Shown: positions 25,217 to 33,919, counted from the stretch's first letter. The stretch is 64,000 bases of DNA from Streptomonospora mangrovi (GCF_027604915.1 NZ_JAJAQC010000003.1:186001-250000), one strand, 5' to 3'. Notes: a model not told the origin generated them from the sequence alone. Numbers and translations: made by a program.

Positions 25217-25831
25217 ATGCCTGACATCCCCCGGGGACGGGTCCGCTACCGGGGCCTGACGGCCCGCGACATCGCGCTCGTCGGGATCTTCGCGGCGCTG
25301 CTGGCGGTGCTCAGCATGCCCTTCGCCATCCCGGTCGGCCCGGTGCCCATCACCTTGCAGACCCTCGGCGTGATGCTGGCCCCCAGCCTGCTCGGCGCCA
25401 AGCGCGGCGCGCTGGCCGTCCTCACCTTCCTGGCCCTCACCCTGGCCGGGCTGCCGCTGCTGCCCGGCGGGCGCGGCGGCGTGGCGCCGTTCCTCGGCCC
25501 CACCGGCGGCTACCTGCTGGGCTGGGTCGCCGGCGCCCTGGTCGTGGGGCTGCTGGTGCAGCTCATGCTGCCGCGCTACCGGTTCTGGGGCGGGGTGGGC
25601 GCCAACATCGTCGGCGGCATCGGCGTGGTCTACCTCGTGGGTGTGCCCTGGAGCGCCGTCGCGCTGGGCGACGAGATGCTGGCCGCCCTGCTGGGCGTGG
25701 GCGTGTTCCTGCCCGGCGACCTCGCCAAGGCCGTGGCCGCCGCCGCCGTGGCCGCCGCCGTGCACCGCGCCTACCCGGTGCCCCCGGCCGGGCGCCCCGT
25801 GGCGGTGGGCGCCGAGGACGGCGCCGGATGA
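25217..25831 (+). CDS. bioY: Biotin transporter substrate-binding subunit BioY
   Basis: The 204-residue membrane protein is the S component of an ECF biotin importer. It has about six hydrophobic segments. The conserved N-terminal VGPVPITLQTLGVMLAPSLL and the GPTGGYLLGW motif near residue 95 are BioY signatures. ATG at 25217 follows GAGAGGACGGG. Its stop overlaps the ATPase gene (ATGA, 25828-25831), which overlaps the T component. The complete bioYMN order means a dedicated, not shared, ECF module. No biotin-dependent regulator or biosynthetic gene is adjacent. Confidence 0.92.
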   Translation: MPDIPRGRVRYRGLTARDIALVGIFAALLAVLSMPFAIPVGPVPITLQTLGVMLAPSLLGAKRGALAVLTFLALTLAGLPLLPGGRGGVAPFLGPTGGYLLGWVAGALVVGLLVQLMLPRYRFWGGVGANIVGGIGVVYLVGVPWSAVALGDEMLAALLGVGVFLPGDLAKAVAAAAVAAAVHRAYPVPPAGRPVAVGAEDGAG

Positions 25832-26553
25832 CCCTGCGGCTGGAGGGCGTCAGCCACGCCTACGCGGGGCGGCCGGTGCTGCGCGACATCACGCTGGAGC
25901 TGGCCGAGCACCGCATCGGCGTCATCGGCGCCAACGGGTCGGGCAAGTCCACCCTGGCCCGCACCCTCAACGGGCTGGTGGTGCCCGACTCCGGGCGGGT
26001 GCTGCTGGACGGGCTGGACACCCGCCGCCACGCGCGCGAGATCCGCCGCCGCGTCGGGTTCGTGTTCTCCGACCCCGCCGCGCAGATCGTCATGCCCACC
26101 GTCGCCGAGGACGTCGCCATCGGCCTGCGCCGCAGCGGGCTGAGCCGCGCCGAGGTCGAGTCCCGGGTTTCGGCGGTCCTGGAGCGGCACGGCCTGGCCG
26201 GCCACCGCGACCACCCCGCCCACCTGCTCTCCGGCGGGCAGCGCCAGATGCTCGCCCTGGCGTCGGTGCTGGTCACCGAGCCCGAGGTGCTGGTGTGCGA
26301 CGAGCCCACCACGCTGCTGGACCTGCGCAACGCCGCGGTGGTGGCGGCCGCGCTGCGCGCGCTGCCCCAGCAGGTGATCCTGCTCACCCACCACCTGGAC
26401 CTGCTGGCCGGGTTCGACCGGGTGCTGGTCGTGGACGAGGGGCGGGTCGTCTTCGACGGCGCGCCCGCCGACGCCGTGGCGCACTACACCGCGCTCATGG
26501 GCGCAGGCCGGACCGCCGCGCCCGAGGAGGGCCACGCGGAGCGGCGGCCGTGA
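25828..26553 (+). CDS. bioM: ECF biotin transporter ATP-binding subunit BioM
   Basis: The 241-residue ABC ATPase has Walker A GANGSGKSTLARTLNG near residue 33. The Q-loop region is VFSDPAAQIVMPTVAEDV, the signature LLSGGQRQMLALASVL lies near residue 135, and Walker B is VLVCDEPTTLLD. The FSDPAAQIV segment is typical of ECF-type (CbiO/EcfA-like) ATPases. The gene overlaps bioY and bioN by four bases on either side, so all three are translationally coupled. It powers BioY/BioN-mediated biotin uptake at the membrane. Confidence 0.92.
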   Translation: MTLRLEGVSHAYAGRPVLRDITLELAEHRIGVIGANGSGKSTLARTLNGLVVPDSGRVLLDGLDTRRHAREIRRRVGFVFSDPAAQIVMPTVAEDVAIGLRRSGLSRAEVESRVSAVLERHGLAGHRDHPAHLLSGGQRQMLALASVLVTEPEVLVCDEPTTLLDLRNAAVVAAALRALPQQVILLTHHLDLLAGFDRVLVVDEGRVVFDGAPADAVAHYTALMGAGRTAAPEEGHAERRP

Positions 26554-27161
26554 GCGCCGGGCCGGCGGCGGCCGGGCTCTATGTGCCCGGCGACTCCTGG
26601 CTGCACCGCGCACCGGCCGGCGCCAAGCTGCTGGTCCTGGTGGCGGCGGTGAGCGCGGTGGTGGCCGCCGCGAACCTGCCGGCCGCGCTGGCGGCGGCCG
26701 GCGCGGCCGTGGCGCTGCACCCCCTGTGCGGGCTGGGCCTGCGCCCGGTGTGGCGCACCCTGCGGGCGCTGGCGCCGTTCCTCGCCCTCATCGCCCTGTT
26801 CCAACTGGTGGCCGGCGACGCGCCCGCCGCCGCGCGGCTGTGCGCGCAACTGGCCGGCGCGGTGCTGCTGTCGGGGCTGGTGACCGCCACCACCCGGGTC
26901 AGCGCGATGCTCACCCTCTTCGAGCGGCTGGCCCGGCCGCTGGCGGTGGTCGGCGCCGACCCCCGGCGGGTGGGCCTGGTGCTGGCCCTCACCATCCGGT
27001 GCATCCCCATGGTCGCGGAGTCCTGGCGCGCCTCGCGCGAGGCCTACATCGCCCGGGGACTGCGCGGGCGCCCGCACGTGCTCGTGGTGCCGGTGGTGGT
27101 GGGCCTGCTGCGCTCGGCCGAGGCCATGGGCGAGGCGCTGACCGCGCGCGGCATCGACTGA
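26550..27161 (+). CDS. bioN: ECF biotin transporter transmembrane subunit BioN
   Basis: The 203-residue T component has four to five hydrophobic segments: LLVLVAAVSAVVAAANLPAA, LAPFLALIALFQLVAG, LAGAVLLSGLVTATT and others. It also has the ECF coupling-helix region with two Ala-Arg-Gly type motifs. The second is seen as ARGLRGRP near residue 165 and a further TARGID closes the protein. GTG at 26550 overlaps the bioM stop (GTGA). It is the last gene of the operon. Confidence 0.9.
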   Translation: MSAGPAAAGLYVPGDSWLHRAPAGAKLLVLVAAVSAVVAAANLPAALAAAGAAVALHPLCGLGLRPVWRTLRALAPFLALIALFQLVAGDAPAAARLCAQLAGAVLLSGLVTATTRVSAMLTLFERLARPLAVVGADPRRVGLVLALTIRCIPMVAESWRASREAYIARGLRGRPHVLVVPVVVGLLRSAEAMGEALTARGID

Positions 27162-27270
27162 GCCGCGCCGGGGCGGCGGCCCCGCCCGCTCGCGGCCGCG
27201 CGGCGCTTCCTAAGGTGGAACGCGGCCCCGTCGCCTCGGGGCCGCAGCGGGAGGGAAAGCGCACACCACC

Positions 27271-28278
27271 ATGATCGATCTGCGTTCGGACACCGTCACC
27301 CGGCCCACCCCCGGCATGCGCCGGGCCATGGCCGAGGCCGAGGTCGGCGACGACGTCTTCGGGGAGGACCCCACCGTCCGGCGGCTGGAGGAGGAGACCG
27401 CCGCGCTGCTGGGCACCGAGGCGGCGCTGTACGTGCCCTCCGGCCACATGTCCAACCAGTTGGCCGTCTACGCCCACACCCGAAGCGGCGACGAGGTCTG
27501 GGCGCACCGCGACGCCCACGTGGTCGCCAACGAGCAGGGCGCGCTGGCCGTCCTGTCGCGGGTGCAGCCCCGGGTCTACGACGCGCCGGGGCCCTACCCC
27601 GACGAGGCGCTGCTGGCGGCCTGGCTGCGCGGCGCCGACGACGTCCACCGCGCCCGCCCCCGCCTGCTGTGCCTGGAGAACACCTTCACCGGCCGCGTGG
27701 TGCCGCGCGCCGAGCACCTGGGTCTCACCCGGTTCGCCCGCGAGCACGGGATCCGGGTGCACCTGGACGGCGCCCGGCTGTGGAACGCCGCCGTGGCCCA
27801 GAACCTGGCGCCCGGCGCGGTCGCCGAGGGCGCCGACACGGTGTCGGTGTGCTTCTCCAAGGGCCTGGGCGCCCCCGTGGGCTCGGCCCTGGCCGGCGGC
27901 GCCGACACGATCGCCGCCGCGCGGCGCGCCCGCAAGCTGCTGGGCGGCGGCATGCGCCAGGCCGGGATCATCGCCGCCGGCGCGCTGTACGCGCTGCGCC
28001 ACCACGTCGACCGGCTCGCCGAGGACCACGCCCGCGCCGAGCGGCTGGCCGCCGGCGCGCTGGAGGCCGGCCTGGCGGCCGAGGCCCGCACCAACATGGT
28101 CGTCCTCACCGCCCCGCGCGGCCGGGCGCCGCAGCTCGCCGACCTGCTGGCCGCCGAAGGCGTCGGCGCGGTGGTGCTGGGCGCCGACCGGCTGCGGCTG
28201 GTCGTGCACCTGGACATCACCGACGCCGACATCGACGGCGCCGCCGCCGCGATCGCCAAGGCCGCCGCGGCGCTGTGA
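27271..28278 (+). CDS. ltaE: Low-specificity L-threonine aldolase
   Basis: The 335-residue PLP enzyme cleaves threonine or allo-threonine to glycine and acetaldehyde. The N-terminus [19 protein letters not shown] is the family signature, followed by [11 protein letters not shown]. The cofactor lysine is in [18 protein letters not shown] near residue 197, preceded by [13 protein letters not shown] with the PLP-binding Asp and Arg. ATG at 27271 follows GGGAGGGAAAG. The length equals the family norm. It is monocistronic, with a strong hairpin in the gap to the convergent acyl-CoA dehydrogenase gene. Confidence 0.92.
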   Translation: MIDLRSDTVTRPTPGMRRAMAEAEVGDDVFGEDPTVRRLEEETAALLGTEAALYVPSGHMSNQLAVYAHTRSGDEVWAHRDAHVVANEQGALAVLSRVQPRVYDAPGPYPDEALLAAWLRGADDVHRARPRLLCLENTFTGRVVPRAEHLGLTRFAREHGIRVHLDGARLWNAAVAQNLAPGAVAEGADTVSVCFSKGLGAPVGSALAGGADTIAAARRARKLLGGGMRQAGIIAAGALYALRHHVDRLAEDHARAERLAAGALEAGLAAEARTNMVVLTAPRGRAPQLADLLAAEGVGAVVLGADRLRLVVHLDITDADIDGAAAAIAKAAAAL

Positions 28279-28300
28279 GGGCGCGGGGCCGGCCCGCGGC

Positions 28301-28339
28301 GCGGGGGCCGGGCGCGCGCACCGCGCACCCGGCCCCCGC
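28301..28339. terminator. Bidirectional stem-loop terminator
   Basis: GCGGGGGCCGGG (28301-28312) pairs with CCCGGCCCCCGC (28328-28339), a perfect 12-bp stem. The loop is itself GC-rich and may extend the stem. It lies between convergent genes. Confidence 0.65.
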
Positions 28340-28356
28340 ACCGCGCGGCCGCCCGC

Positions 28357-29499
28357 TCAGTCGCTCCCGGCCGCCGGCAGGTCCACCAGCCGGCCCAGCG
28401 CCAGGCGGTGCCGGTCGGCGGTGCCCAGCGCGATGGAGTCGCTCTTGGCCCGCTTGAGGAACAGGTGCGCCGGGTGCTCCCAGGTGAACCCGATGCCGCC
28501 GTGGAGCTGCACCGCCTCCTCGGCGGCCTTCACCGCCACGCCCGACACGAACGCCTGGGCCAGCGCCGCGTTCACCTCGGCCTCGCGGGCCGCCTCGGCG
28601 TCGCCGGGGTCCTGGCGCGCGGTCGCCGCCGCGCTGGCCGCGCTGCGCACCACCGCCCGCGCCTGGGAGATCGCCACCCACAGGTCGGCCAGCCGGTGCT
28701 TGACCGCCTGGAAGGACCCGATGGGCCGGCCGAACTGGTGGCGCGTCTTGGCGTAGGCCACCGTGGTGTCCAGCGCCCACTCGGCCACACCCAACTGCTC
28801 GGCCGACAGCAGCGCCGCGCCGGTCACCAGCGCCCGCCGCAGCGCCTCCTGGGCGGCCGCGCCCGAGGCCACCCGCCGCGCCGCCGACCCATCGAACGCG
28901 ACCTCGGCCAGCGGCCGGGTGAGGTCCAGGGTCACCACGGGCGTCACCCGCGCGGCCGCGGCCTCCACCACGTACAGCCCCGGTCCCTCGGGGCCGGCCG
29001 CCGGCACCACCAGCACGTCGGCGGCCACCGCGTCGACCACCCCGGTGACCGTGCCGCTGAGCGCGCCGTCCTCGGCGCGCACCGCCTCGGGGAAGGCCGC
29101 GCCCGGGGGAGTGGCCAGCGGCACCGCCAGCGCCCCGACGGCCTCGCCCGAGGCCAGCGCGGCGACGTCGTCGCCGGCCCCGGCCTCCAGCAGCGCCGCC
29201 GTGGCCAGCACCGCGCTGCCCAGGAACGGCACGGGCGCCACGGACCGGCCCAGCTCCTCGGCGACCACCGCCGACTCCCGCAGGCTCGCGCCCGCGCCGC
29301 CCAGTTCCTCGGGCACCGGCAGCCCGGCCACCCCGATGCCGGCCAGCTCCTTCCACAGGGCGGTGTCGGTGACCTGGTCGCCCTCCACGCGCGCCAGCAC
29401 CGCCGAGGGCGGGCTCTTGTCCTCCAGCAGCGACCGCACGCTGGCCCGCAGTTCCTGTTCGACCTCGGTGTAGAGGAGGTCGAGGCGCTTCTCGCTCAC
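28357..29499 (-). CDS. Acyl-CoA dehydrogenase family protein lacking the usual catalytic Glu (partner subunit)
   Basis: The 380-residue protein has the ACAD fold: an N-terminal helical domain, a middle beta domain around residues 120-215, and C-terminal helices with TRHQFGRPIGSFQAVKHRLADL, then QLHGGIGFTWEHPAHLFLKRA. Near the end the usual EGT region reads SIALGTADRH, so the catalytic glutamate is not at its normal place. In mycobacterial steroid-degrading enzymes such as ChsE1-ChsE2, one ACAD subunit lacks the base and pairs with an active one. GTG at 29499 overlaps the stop of the neighbouring, catalytically intact ACAD gene, which fits a heteromeric enzyme. Confidence 0.85.
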   Translation of the reverse strand: MSEKRLDLLYTEVEQELRASVRSLLEDKSPPSAVLARVEGDQVTDTALWKELAGIGVAGLPVPEELGGAGASLRESAVVAEELGRSVAPVPFLGSAVLATAALLEAGAGDDVAALASGEAVGALAVPLATPPGAAFPEAVRAEDGALSGTVTGVVDAVAADVLVVPAAGPEGPGLYVVEAAAARVTPVVTLDLTRPLAEVAFDGSAARRVASGAAAQEALRRALVTGAALLSAEQLGVAEWALDTTVAYAKTRHQFGRPIGSFQAVKHRLADLWVAISQARAVVRSAASAAATARQDPGDAEAAREAEVNAALAQAFVSGVAVKAAEEAVQLHGGIGFTWEHPAHLFLKRAKSDSIALGTADRHRLALGRLVDLPAAGSD

Positions 29500-30701
29500 T
29501 TGGGCAGGTCCTTCCACGCGACGTCCTTGTCCACCCGGATCTCCCCGGGCAGGCCCAGGACCCGCTCGGCGATGATGTTGCGCAGGATCTCGGAGGTCCC
29601 GCCCTCGATGGAATTGCCCTTGCTGCGCAGGTAGTGGAACCCCGGCGAGCGCGCGGCCAGGGACACCCCCTCGGGCCGGCGGAAGGTCCAGTCGTCGTAG
29701 AGCAGGCCCTCCTCGCCCAGCAGCTCCAGCTCCAGCCCGGAGATCTCCTGGTTGAGCCGCGAGAACGCGAACTTGGCGGCCGAGCCCTCCGGACCGGGCT
29801 GGCCCACCGCCAACTGCTGGCGCAGCCGCTCCTTGGTGAGCCGCGCCGCCTCGGCCTCCACCCACAGCCGCAGCAGGGCGTCGTGCAGGCCGGGGGTGCG
29901 CAGTTCGGGCCGGGTGCGCCAGATGTGGGCGGCCACCGCGATGAGCCCGCCCTCGCGCGGCTCGGGGTGGCCGCCGATGGCGACCCGCTCGTTCATCAGC
30001 GTGGTCTGGGCGACCCGCCAGCCCTCGCCCTCGGCGCCCAGCCGCTGGGAGTCGGGGATGCGCACGTCGGTCAGGTAGACCTCGTTGAACTCCGCCTCGC
30101 CGGTGAGCTGGCGCAGCGGCCGGACGTCGACCCCCTCGGCCGACATGTCGCAGACGAAGTAGGTCATGCCCTTGTGCTTGGGCACGTCGGGGTCGGTGCG
30201 GGTGACCAGGATCGCGAAGTCGGCGCGGTGGGCCAGCGAGGTCCACACCTTCTGCCCGTTGACGACCCAGGTGTCGCCGTCGCGCACGGCGCGGGTGCCC
30301 AGGGCCGCCAGGTCCGAGCCGGCGCCCGGTTCGCTGAACAACTGGCACCACACCTCCTCGCCGGTGTAGAGCGGCTTGAGGTAGCGGGCGCGCTGCTCGG
30401 GCGTGCCGAAGGCCAGGATGGTCGGCGCCGCCATGCCCAGGCCGATGACGAGCCCCTCGCGGCCGGTGGGGACGAACCCGAGGCGCTCGAACTCCTGGTC
30501 GACGACGGCCTGGAGGGCGCGGGGGGCGCCCAGGCCGCCCTCGCCCTCGGGGAAGTGCACCCAGGCCAGCCCGGCGTCGAAGCGGGCGGCCAGGAACTCG
30601 CGCTGGTCGGTGGTCGCGGGGTCGTGTGTCTCGACGAGGGCGGCGACCCGCCGCCGCAGTGCGGGCGCGTCGAGCGACGCGCCCGCGGGGGCCGTTGTCA
30701 T
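29496..30701 (-). CDS. Acyl-CoA dehydrogenase family protein (catalytic subunit)
   Basis: The 401-residue ACAD has the FAD/acyl-CoA site WCQLFSEPGAGSDLAALGTR near residue 125, VVNGQKVWTSLAHRADF near 155, and the C-terminal GNSIEGGTSEILRNIIAERVLGLP. The Glu in the SIEGGT segment corresponds to the catalytic base. ATG at 30701 follows AGGTTCC with weak complementarity. The next gene, its likely partner, overlaps by four bases (GTGA, 29496-29499), and an SDR lies 55 bases upstream on the same strand. The three together look like a beta-oxidation or side-chain degradation unit for an unusual acyl-CoA, possibly steroid- or terpenoid-like. Confidence 0.9.
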   Translation of the reverse strand: MTTAPAGASLDAPALRRRVAALVETHDPATTDQREFLAARFDAGLAWVHFPEGEGGLGAPRALQAVVDQEFERLGFVPTGREGLVIGLGMAAPTILAFGTPEQRARYLKPLYTGEEVWCQLFSEPGAGSDLAALGTRAVRDGDTWVVNGQKVWTSLAHRADFAILVTRTDPDVPKHKGMTYFVCDMSAEGVDVRPLRQLTGEAEFNEVYLTDVRIPDSQRLGAEGEGWRVAQTTLMNERVAIGGHPEPREGGLIAVAAHIWRTRPELRTPGLHDALLRLWVEAEAARLTKERLRQQLAVGQPGPEGSAAKFAFSRLNQEISGLELELLGEEGLLYDDWTFRRPEGVSLAARSPGFHYLRSKGNSIEGGTSEILRNIIAERVLGLPGEIRVDKDVAWKDLPK

Positions 30702-30756
30702 GGAACCTCCGAAGTGGGGGTCAGGCGGGGGGTGGGGTACGGCCGCGCGGACCGGT

Positions 30757-31515
30757 TCAGTCGCGCGGGCCGCCGGCGACGTAGATGACCTGGCCGGAGA
30801 CGAACCCGGACTCCTCACCGGCGAGGAAGGAGACGGTGGCGGCGATGTCCTCGGGCCGGCCGGTGCGCCGGACCGGGATCTGGGCCGCGGCGGCGGCCTT
30901 GAACTCCTCGAAGTCCATGCCCACGCGCTCGGCCGTGGCGCGGGTCATGTCGGTCTCGATGAACCCGGGCGCCACGGCGTTGGCGGTCACGCCGAACTTG
31001 CCCAGCTCGATGGCGAGGGTCTTGGTGAAGCCCTGGAGGCCGGCCTTGGCGGTGGCGTAGTTGGCCTGGCCGCGGTTGCCCAGCGCCGAGGTGCTCGACA
31101 GCGACACGATCCGGCCCCAGCCCTGGCTTGTCATGTGCTCCTGGACGGCGCGGGTCATCAGGAAGGAGCCGCGCAGGTGCACCTGCATGACGGTGTCCCA
31201 GTCGTCCTCCGACATCTTGAACAGCAGGTTGTCGCGGATGACGCCGGCGTTGTTGACGAGGATGGCGGGCGGGCCCAGTCGCTCGGCCACCAGCGCGACG
31301 GCGGCGGCCACCTGCTCGGCGTCGCTGACGTCGGCGCCCACCGCCAGGGCCGTGCCGCCCTCGGCGGTGATCCGGTCGACGGTGCTCTGGGCGTCGCTCT
31401 CCTTGAGGTCGACGACGGCCACGGCGCGGCCGTCGGCGGCCAGCCTGCGCGCCGTGGCCGCGCCGATGCCGCGAGCGCCCCCGGTGACGATCGCGACGCG
31501 ACGGGTTTCTGACAT
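30757..31515 (-). CDS. SDR family oxidoreductase (FabG-like 3-oxoacyl reductase / 3-hydroxyacyl dehydrogenase)
   Basis: The 252-residue short-chain dehydrogenase has the cofactor motif TGGARGIGAATARRL near residue 12, the VNNAGV motif near 90, and the catalytic Ser and YATAK (Tyr and Lys) near residues 140-158. The acidic VDLKESDAQ after strand two suggests NAD or an Asp-selected cofactor. ATG at 31515 is preceded by GGAGG (GGTAGCC on the other side is weaker). As first gene of an operon with two acyl-CoA dehydrogenases, oxidation of a 3-hydroxyacyl-CoA is more likely than fatty acid synthesis. Confidence 0.9.
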   Translation of the reverse strand: MSETRRVAIVTGGARGIGAATARRLAADGRAVAVVDLKESDAQSTVDRITAEGGTALAVGADVSDAEQVAAAVALVAERLGPPAILVNNAGVIRDNLLFKMSEDDWDTVMQVHLRGSFLMTRAVQEHMTSQGWGRIVSLSSTSALGNRGQANYATAKAGLQGFTKTLAIELGKFGVTANAVAPGFIETDMTRATAERVGMDFEEFKAAAAAQIPVRRTGRPEDIAATVSFLAGEESGFVSGQVIYVAGGPRD

Positions 31516-31568
31516 TGGCTACCTCCGATGGGGTGGTCCAGGACACATTCGTGCCGATCCTATCCACT

Positions 31569-31588
31569 CATACCGACCAGGTGGTATG
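31569..31588. promoter_or_regulatory. Candidate TetR-family operator upstream of the SDR/ACAD operon
   Basis: CATACCGACCAGGTGGTATG has perfect 6-bp outer arms (CATACC/GGTATG) and an imperfect interior. It lies 54 bases before the SDR start in the most AT-rich part of the 282-base divergent gap. TetR regulators of acyl-CoA degradation genes often bind related ACCGACC...GGT dyads. No TetR gene is adjacent. Confidence 0.45.
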
Positions 31589-31797
31589 TGGGGGCTCCGG
31601 TGCGGCGCCGGGGCCGCGCGCACACGCCGCCCCCGCGTGCGACCCGACCGAGTCCGAAACGAGTCCGCGCCCCGCCCACGGCACCGCGCCGGACGTACTA
31701 GCGTGGTCGACCGGGCCGTGCCCGCAGGCGCTCCCGGCCCCGGTACCCCGTCCGCTCGAGCGGTCCGCCCCGACCCCGGCCGAAACGAGGCGCTGCG

Positions 31798-32550
31798 TTG
31801 TTCGACGCCCACCTCCACATCATCGACCCGCGCTTCGCGCTGCCCGGAAACGACGGGTACCGCCCCGAGCCGTTCACGGTCGCCGACTACCGCGCCCGCG
31901 CCGACGCGCTGGGGATCACCGGCGGCGCCGTGGTCGCCGGGTCGTTCAACGGCACCGAGCAGGACTACCTCGTCGCCGCGCTGCGCGAACTCGGGCCGTC
32001 CTTCGTCGGCGTCGCCCAACTGCCGCCCGAGACCTCCGACGCCCACTTGCGCGACCTGCACGCCGCCGGGGTCCGCGCGCTGCGCGTCAACCTGGTCCGG
32101 GGCCCGGCCGGCGACCTCGACGCCCTGGTGCAGTTGGGCATGCGCGCCGCCGAACTGCTCAACTGGCCCACCGAGCTGTACGTGGACGCCCGCGACCTGC
32201 GCCGCCTGGCCCCCCGGATCGCGCCGCTGCCCCGCGTCAGCGTGGACCACCTCGGGCTCAGCCAGGAGGGCCTGCCCGCCCTGCTGGCCCTGGTGGGCAC
32301 CGGCGCTCGCGTCAAGGCGACCGGTTTCGGCCGCGGCGACGTCGACGTGCCCGAGGCGCTGCGCGCCATCGCCGAGGTCAACCCCGGCGCCCTGATGGCC
32401 GGCACCGACCTGCCCTCCACCCGGGCGCCCCGGCCCTTCGACCCCGCCGACCTGCGGCTCATCGCCGACACCCTCGGCGCCCAGGCCGAGCGGGTGTTCG
32501 CCGCCAACGCGCTCGACTTCTACGGCATCGCCGAGACCGGCGAGCGCTAG
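31798..32550 (+). CDS. Amidohydrolase family protein (metal-dependent TIM barrel)
   Basis: The 250-residue protein begins with the metal-binding FDAHLHIIDPRF motif typical of amidohydrolase-2/PDC-hydrolase-like TIM barrels. RVSVDHLGLSQEG supplies a further His near residue 160, and LMAGTDLPSTRAP an Asp near residue 202. It ends with VFAANALDFYGI, the usual terminal helix. The TTG at 31798 is supported by ACGAGG seven bases upstream and by the motif starting at residue 2, which leaves no room for another start. It is divergent from the SDR/ACAD operon; hydrolysis of a lactone or dicarboxylic intermediate is possible. Confidence 0.85.
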   Translation: MFDAHLHIIDPRFALPGNDGYRPEPFTVADYRARADALGITGGAVVAGSFNGTEQDYLVAALRELGPSFVGVAQLPPETSDAHLRDLHAAGVRALRVNLVRGPAGDLDALVQLGMRAAELLNWPTELYVDARDLRRLAPRIAPLPRVSVDHLGLSQEGLPALLALVGTGARVKATGFGRGDVDVPEALRAIAEVNPGALMAGTDLPSTRAPRPFDPADLRLIADTLGAQAERVFAANALDFYGIAETGER

Positions 32551-32959
32551 GCGCGGCGCCGCGCCCCGCCCGCCGGGGGGCGGCCCCCCGTCCCCGGGGT
32601 GGTGCCCCCACCACACCCCTGGTGGGGCGGGCCGGTCAATCCCCCGCGGCGGCCGGGAAACGTCGTCACCCGGCGATAGGGTGAGGCGGTGTGGCCCGCG
32701 GCGGCGCAGGTAGGCGGCGATCGCGACCGGGCAACCGCCCGGCGCGCTCCACCGGGCGATCACTCCTCGGCCACTCCGTGTTGGCCGGGAGCGGTGAGGC
32801 TTGACGACAGGCCCCACGAGGACCGAGTGGAAAAGAGGCGGTGGCCATGTCGCTCGCCCACACCGCGGCACACCGGGCGCCCGATCCGACCGCGCGGCGG
32901 CGCGGCCCTGCGCGCGCCCCCGGGCACCCCGCGCGGACGCGCCAGTGGGGGGAGCGGCC
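32551..32959. other. Intergenic stretch between amidohydrolase and phosphodiesterase
   Basis: The first 90 bases hold a GC-rich hairpin. The middle (around 32780-32840) includes TTGACGACAGG and probably the promoter of the next gene. A 38-codon open frame at 32847-32963 with its own ribosome binding site is described separately. Nothing else convincing is seen. Confidence 0.5.
32596..32619. terminator. Imperfect stem-loop after the amidohydrolase gene
   Basis: GGGGTGGTG (32596-32604) pairs with CACCAC-A-CCCC (32609-32619) with a small bulge and a 4-base loop, 45 bases after the stop codon. Confidence 0.4.
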
Positions 32960-32963
32960 GTGA
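32847..32963 (+). CDS. Possible 38-codon leader ORF coupled to the phosphodiesterase gene
   Basis: An ATG at 32847 follows AAGAGGCGG at eight bases and opens a 38-residue frame. Its TGA overlaps the GTG start of the glycerophosphodiesterase in a GTGA (32960-32963). The peptide (start MSLAHTAAHRAPDP) is Arg/Pro/Ala-rich with no recognisable domain. It may be a translated leader that delivers ribosomes to the weakly positioned GTG, or chance. Confidence 0.35.
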   Translation: MSLAHTAAHRAPDPTARRRGPARAPGHPARTRQWGERP

Positions 32964-33718
32964 TCGTCGTCGCCCACCGGGGCGCCTCGGCCTACGCCCC
33001 CGAGAACACCGTCGCGGCCCTGCGCGCCGCCCGCGAGCGCGGCGCCGACATGGCCGAGATCGACATCCGCCAGACCGCCGACGGCGCGTTCGTCGTCATG
33101 CACGACTCCTCGCTGCGCCGCACCACCGACGTCGCCGACGTCTTCCCCGAGCGCCGCAGCTTCAACGTCGCCGACTTCACCCTCGCCGAGATCCGCCGCC
33201 TCGACGCCGGCGCCTGGTTCGGGCCGGGCTTCGCCGGCGAGCGCGTGCCCACCCTCAACGAGAGCCTCGCGGTCCTGCGCGAGGAGGGCCTGGGCGCACT
33301 GGTGGAGTTGAAGGTGCACCGCCGCGACCGGGGCATGGCCCGGCGCCTGGCCCAGGAGCTGAGCACCGACCCCCACTGGCGCGCGGCCGGGGCCGAGGGC
33401 CGGCTCATCCTCCAGAGCTTCGACTGGGTCATGCTGCGCGAGATCGCCGCGGCGGCGCCCGCGCTGCACACCGCCGCGCTGGGCAAGACCTACGGGCGCT
33501 ACGGCCTGCGCCGGATCGCCCAGTACGCCCGCCTGATCAACCCCCACCACCTGCGGGTGTCGGCGCCCTACGTGCGCCACGCCCACGCCCAGGGGCTGGC
33601 GATGTTCGGCTGGACCGCCAACAACGACCAGGCCATCCGCCGCCTCATCCGCGACGGCGTCGACGGCATCATCACCGACTACCCCGACCGCGTCCACCGT
33701 ACGCTGCTCGCCGCCTGA
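32960..33718 (+). CDS. glpQ: Glycerophosphodiester phosphodiesterase
   Basis: The 252-residue protein has the GDPD TIM-barrel signatures VVAHRGASAYAPENTVAA at the N-terminus and MAEIDIRQTADGAFVVMHDS near residue 30. VELKVHRRDRG and the C-terminal MFGWTANNDQAIRRLIRDGVDGIITDYP follow. These give the catalytic His pair and metal-binding Glu residues. GTG at 32960, after GGGGGGAG, places the first strand at residue 2; an upstream extension encodes low-complexity sequence. It has no signal peptide, so it should act in the cytoplasm on glycerophosphodiesters from lipid turnover. Confidence 0.88.
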   Translation: MIVVAHRGASAYAPENTVAALRAARERGADMAEIDIRQTADGAFVVMHDSSLRRTTDVADVFPERRSFNVADFTLAEIRRLDAGAWFGPGFAGERVPTLNESLAVLREEGLGALVELKVHRRDRGMARRLAQELSTDPHWRAAGAEGRLILQSFDWVMLREIAAAAPALHTAALGKTYGRYGLRRIAQYARLINPHHLRVSAPYVRHAHAQGLAMFGWTANNDQAIRRLIRDGVDGIITDYPDRVHRTLLAA

Positions 33719-33886
33719 CCCGGGCGCCCCGCCGGCGCCACCGGGCCGCCCGCCCCCAGGGAGCGGCCCGCGCCCGCCCATCCGATTGCCGCGTGTTTCC
33801 GCAGGTCCGACCGGTCTTTCATGATCTGCGGCAGAAACTCTGGGAGCAACCTCACGCTTTCACTGAAGTGGCGGGCGCGGGTGCCC

Positions 33887-33919
33887 TAGGATGCCTGCAT
33901 GCGGTGAATGCACGTGCAT
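33887..33919 (+). promoter_or_regulatory. Promoter and palindromic operator of the WhiJ-like module, left side
   Basis: A -10-like TAGGAT (33887-33892) is followed fifteen bases later by the perfect palindrome ATGCACGTGCAT (33908-33919), extendable to AATGCACGTGCATT. It lies about 90 bases before the HATPase start. The same 12-mer occurs upstream of the DUF397 gene at 36136-36147 and, as far as I could find, nowhere else in the window. Confidence 0.65.
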
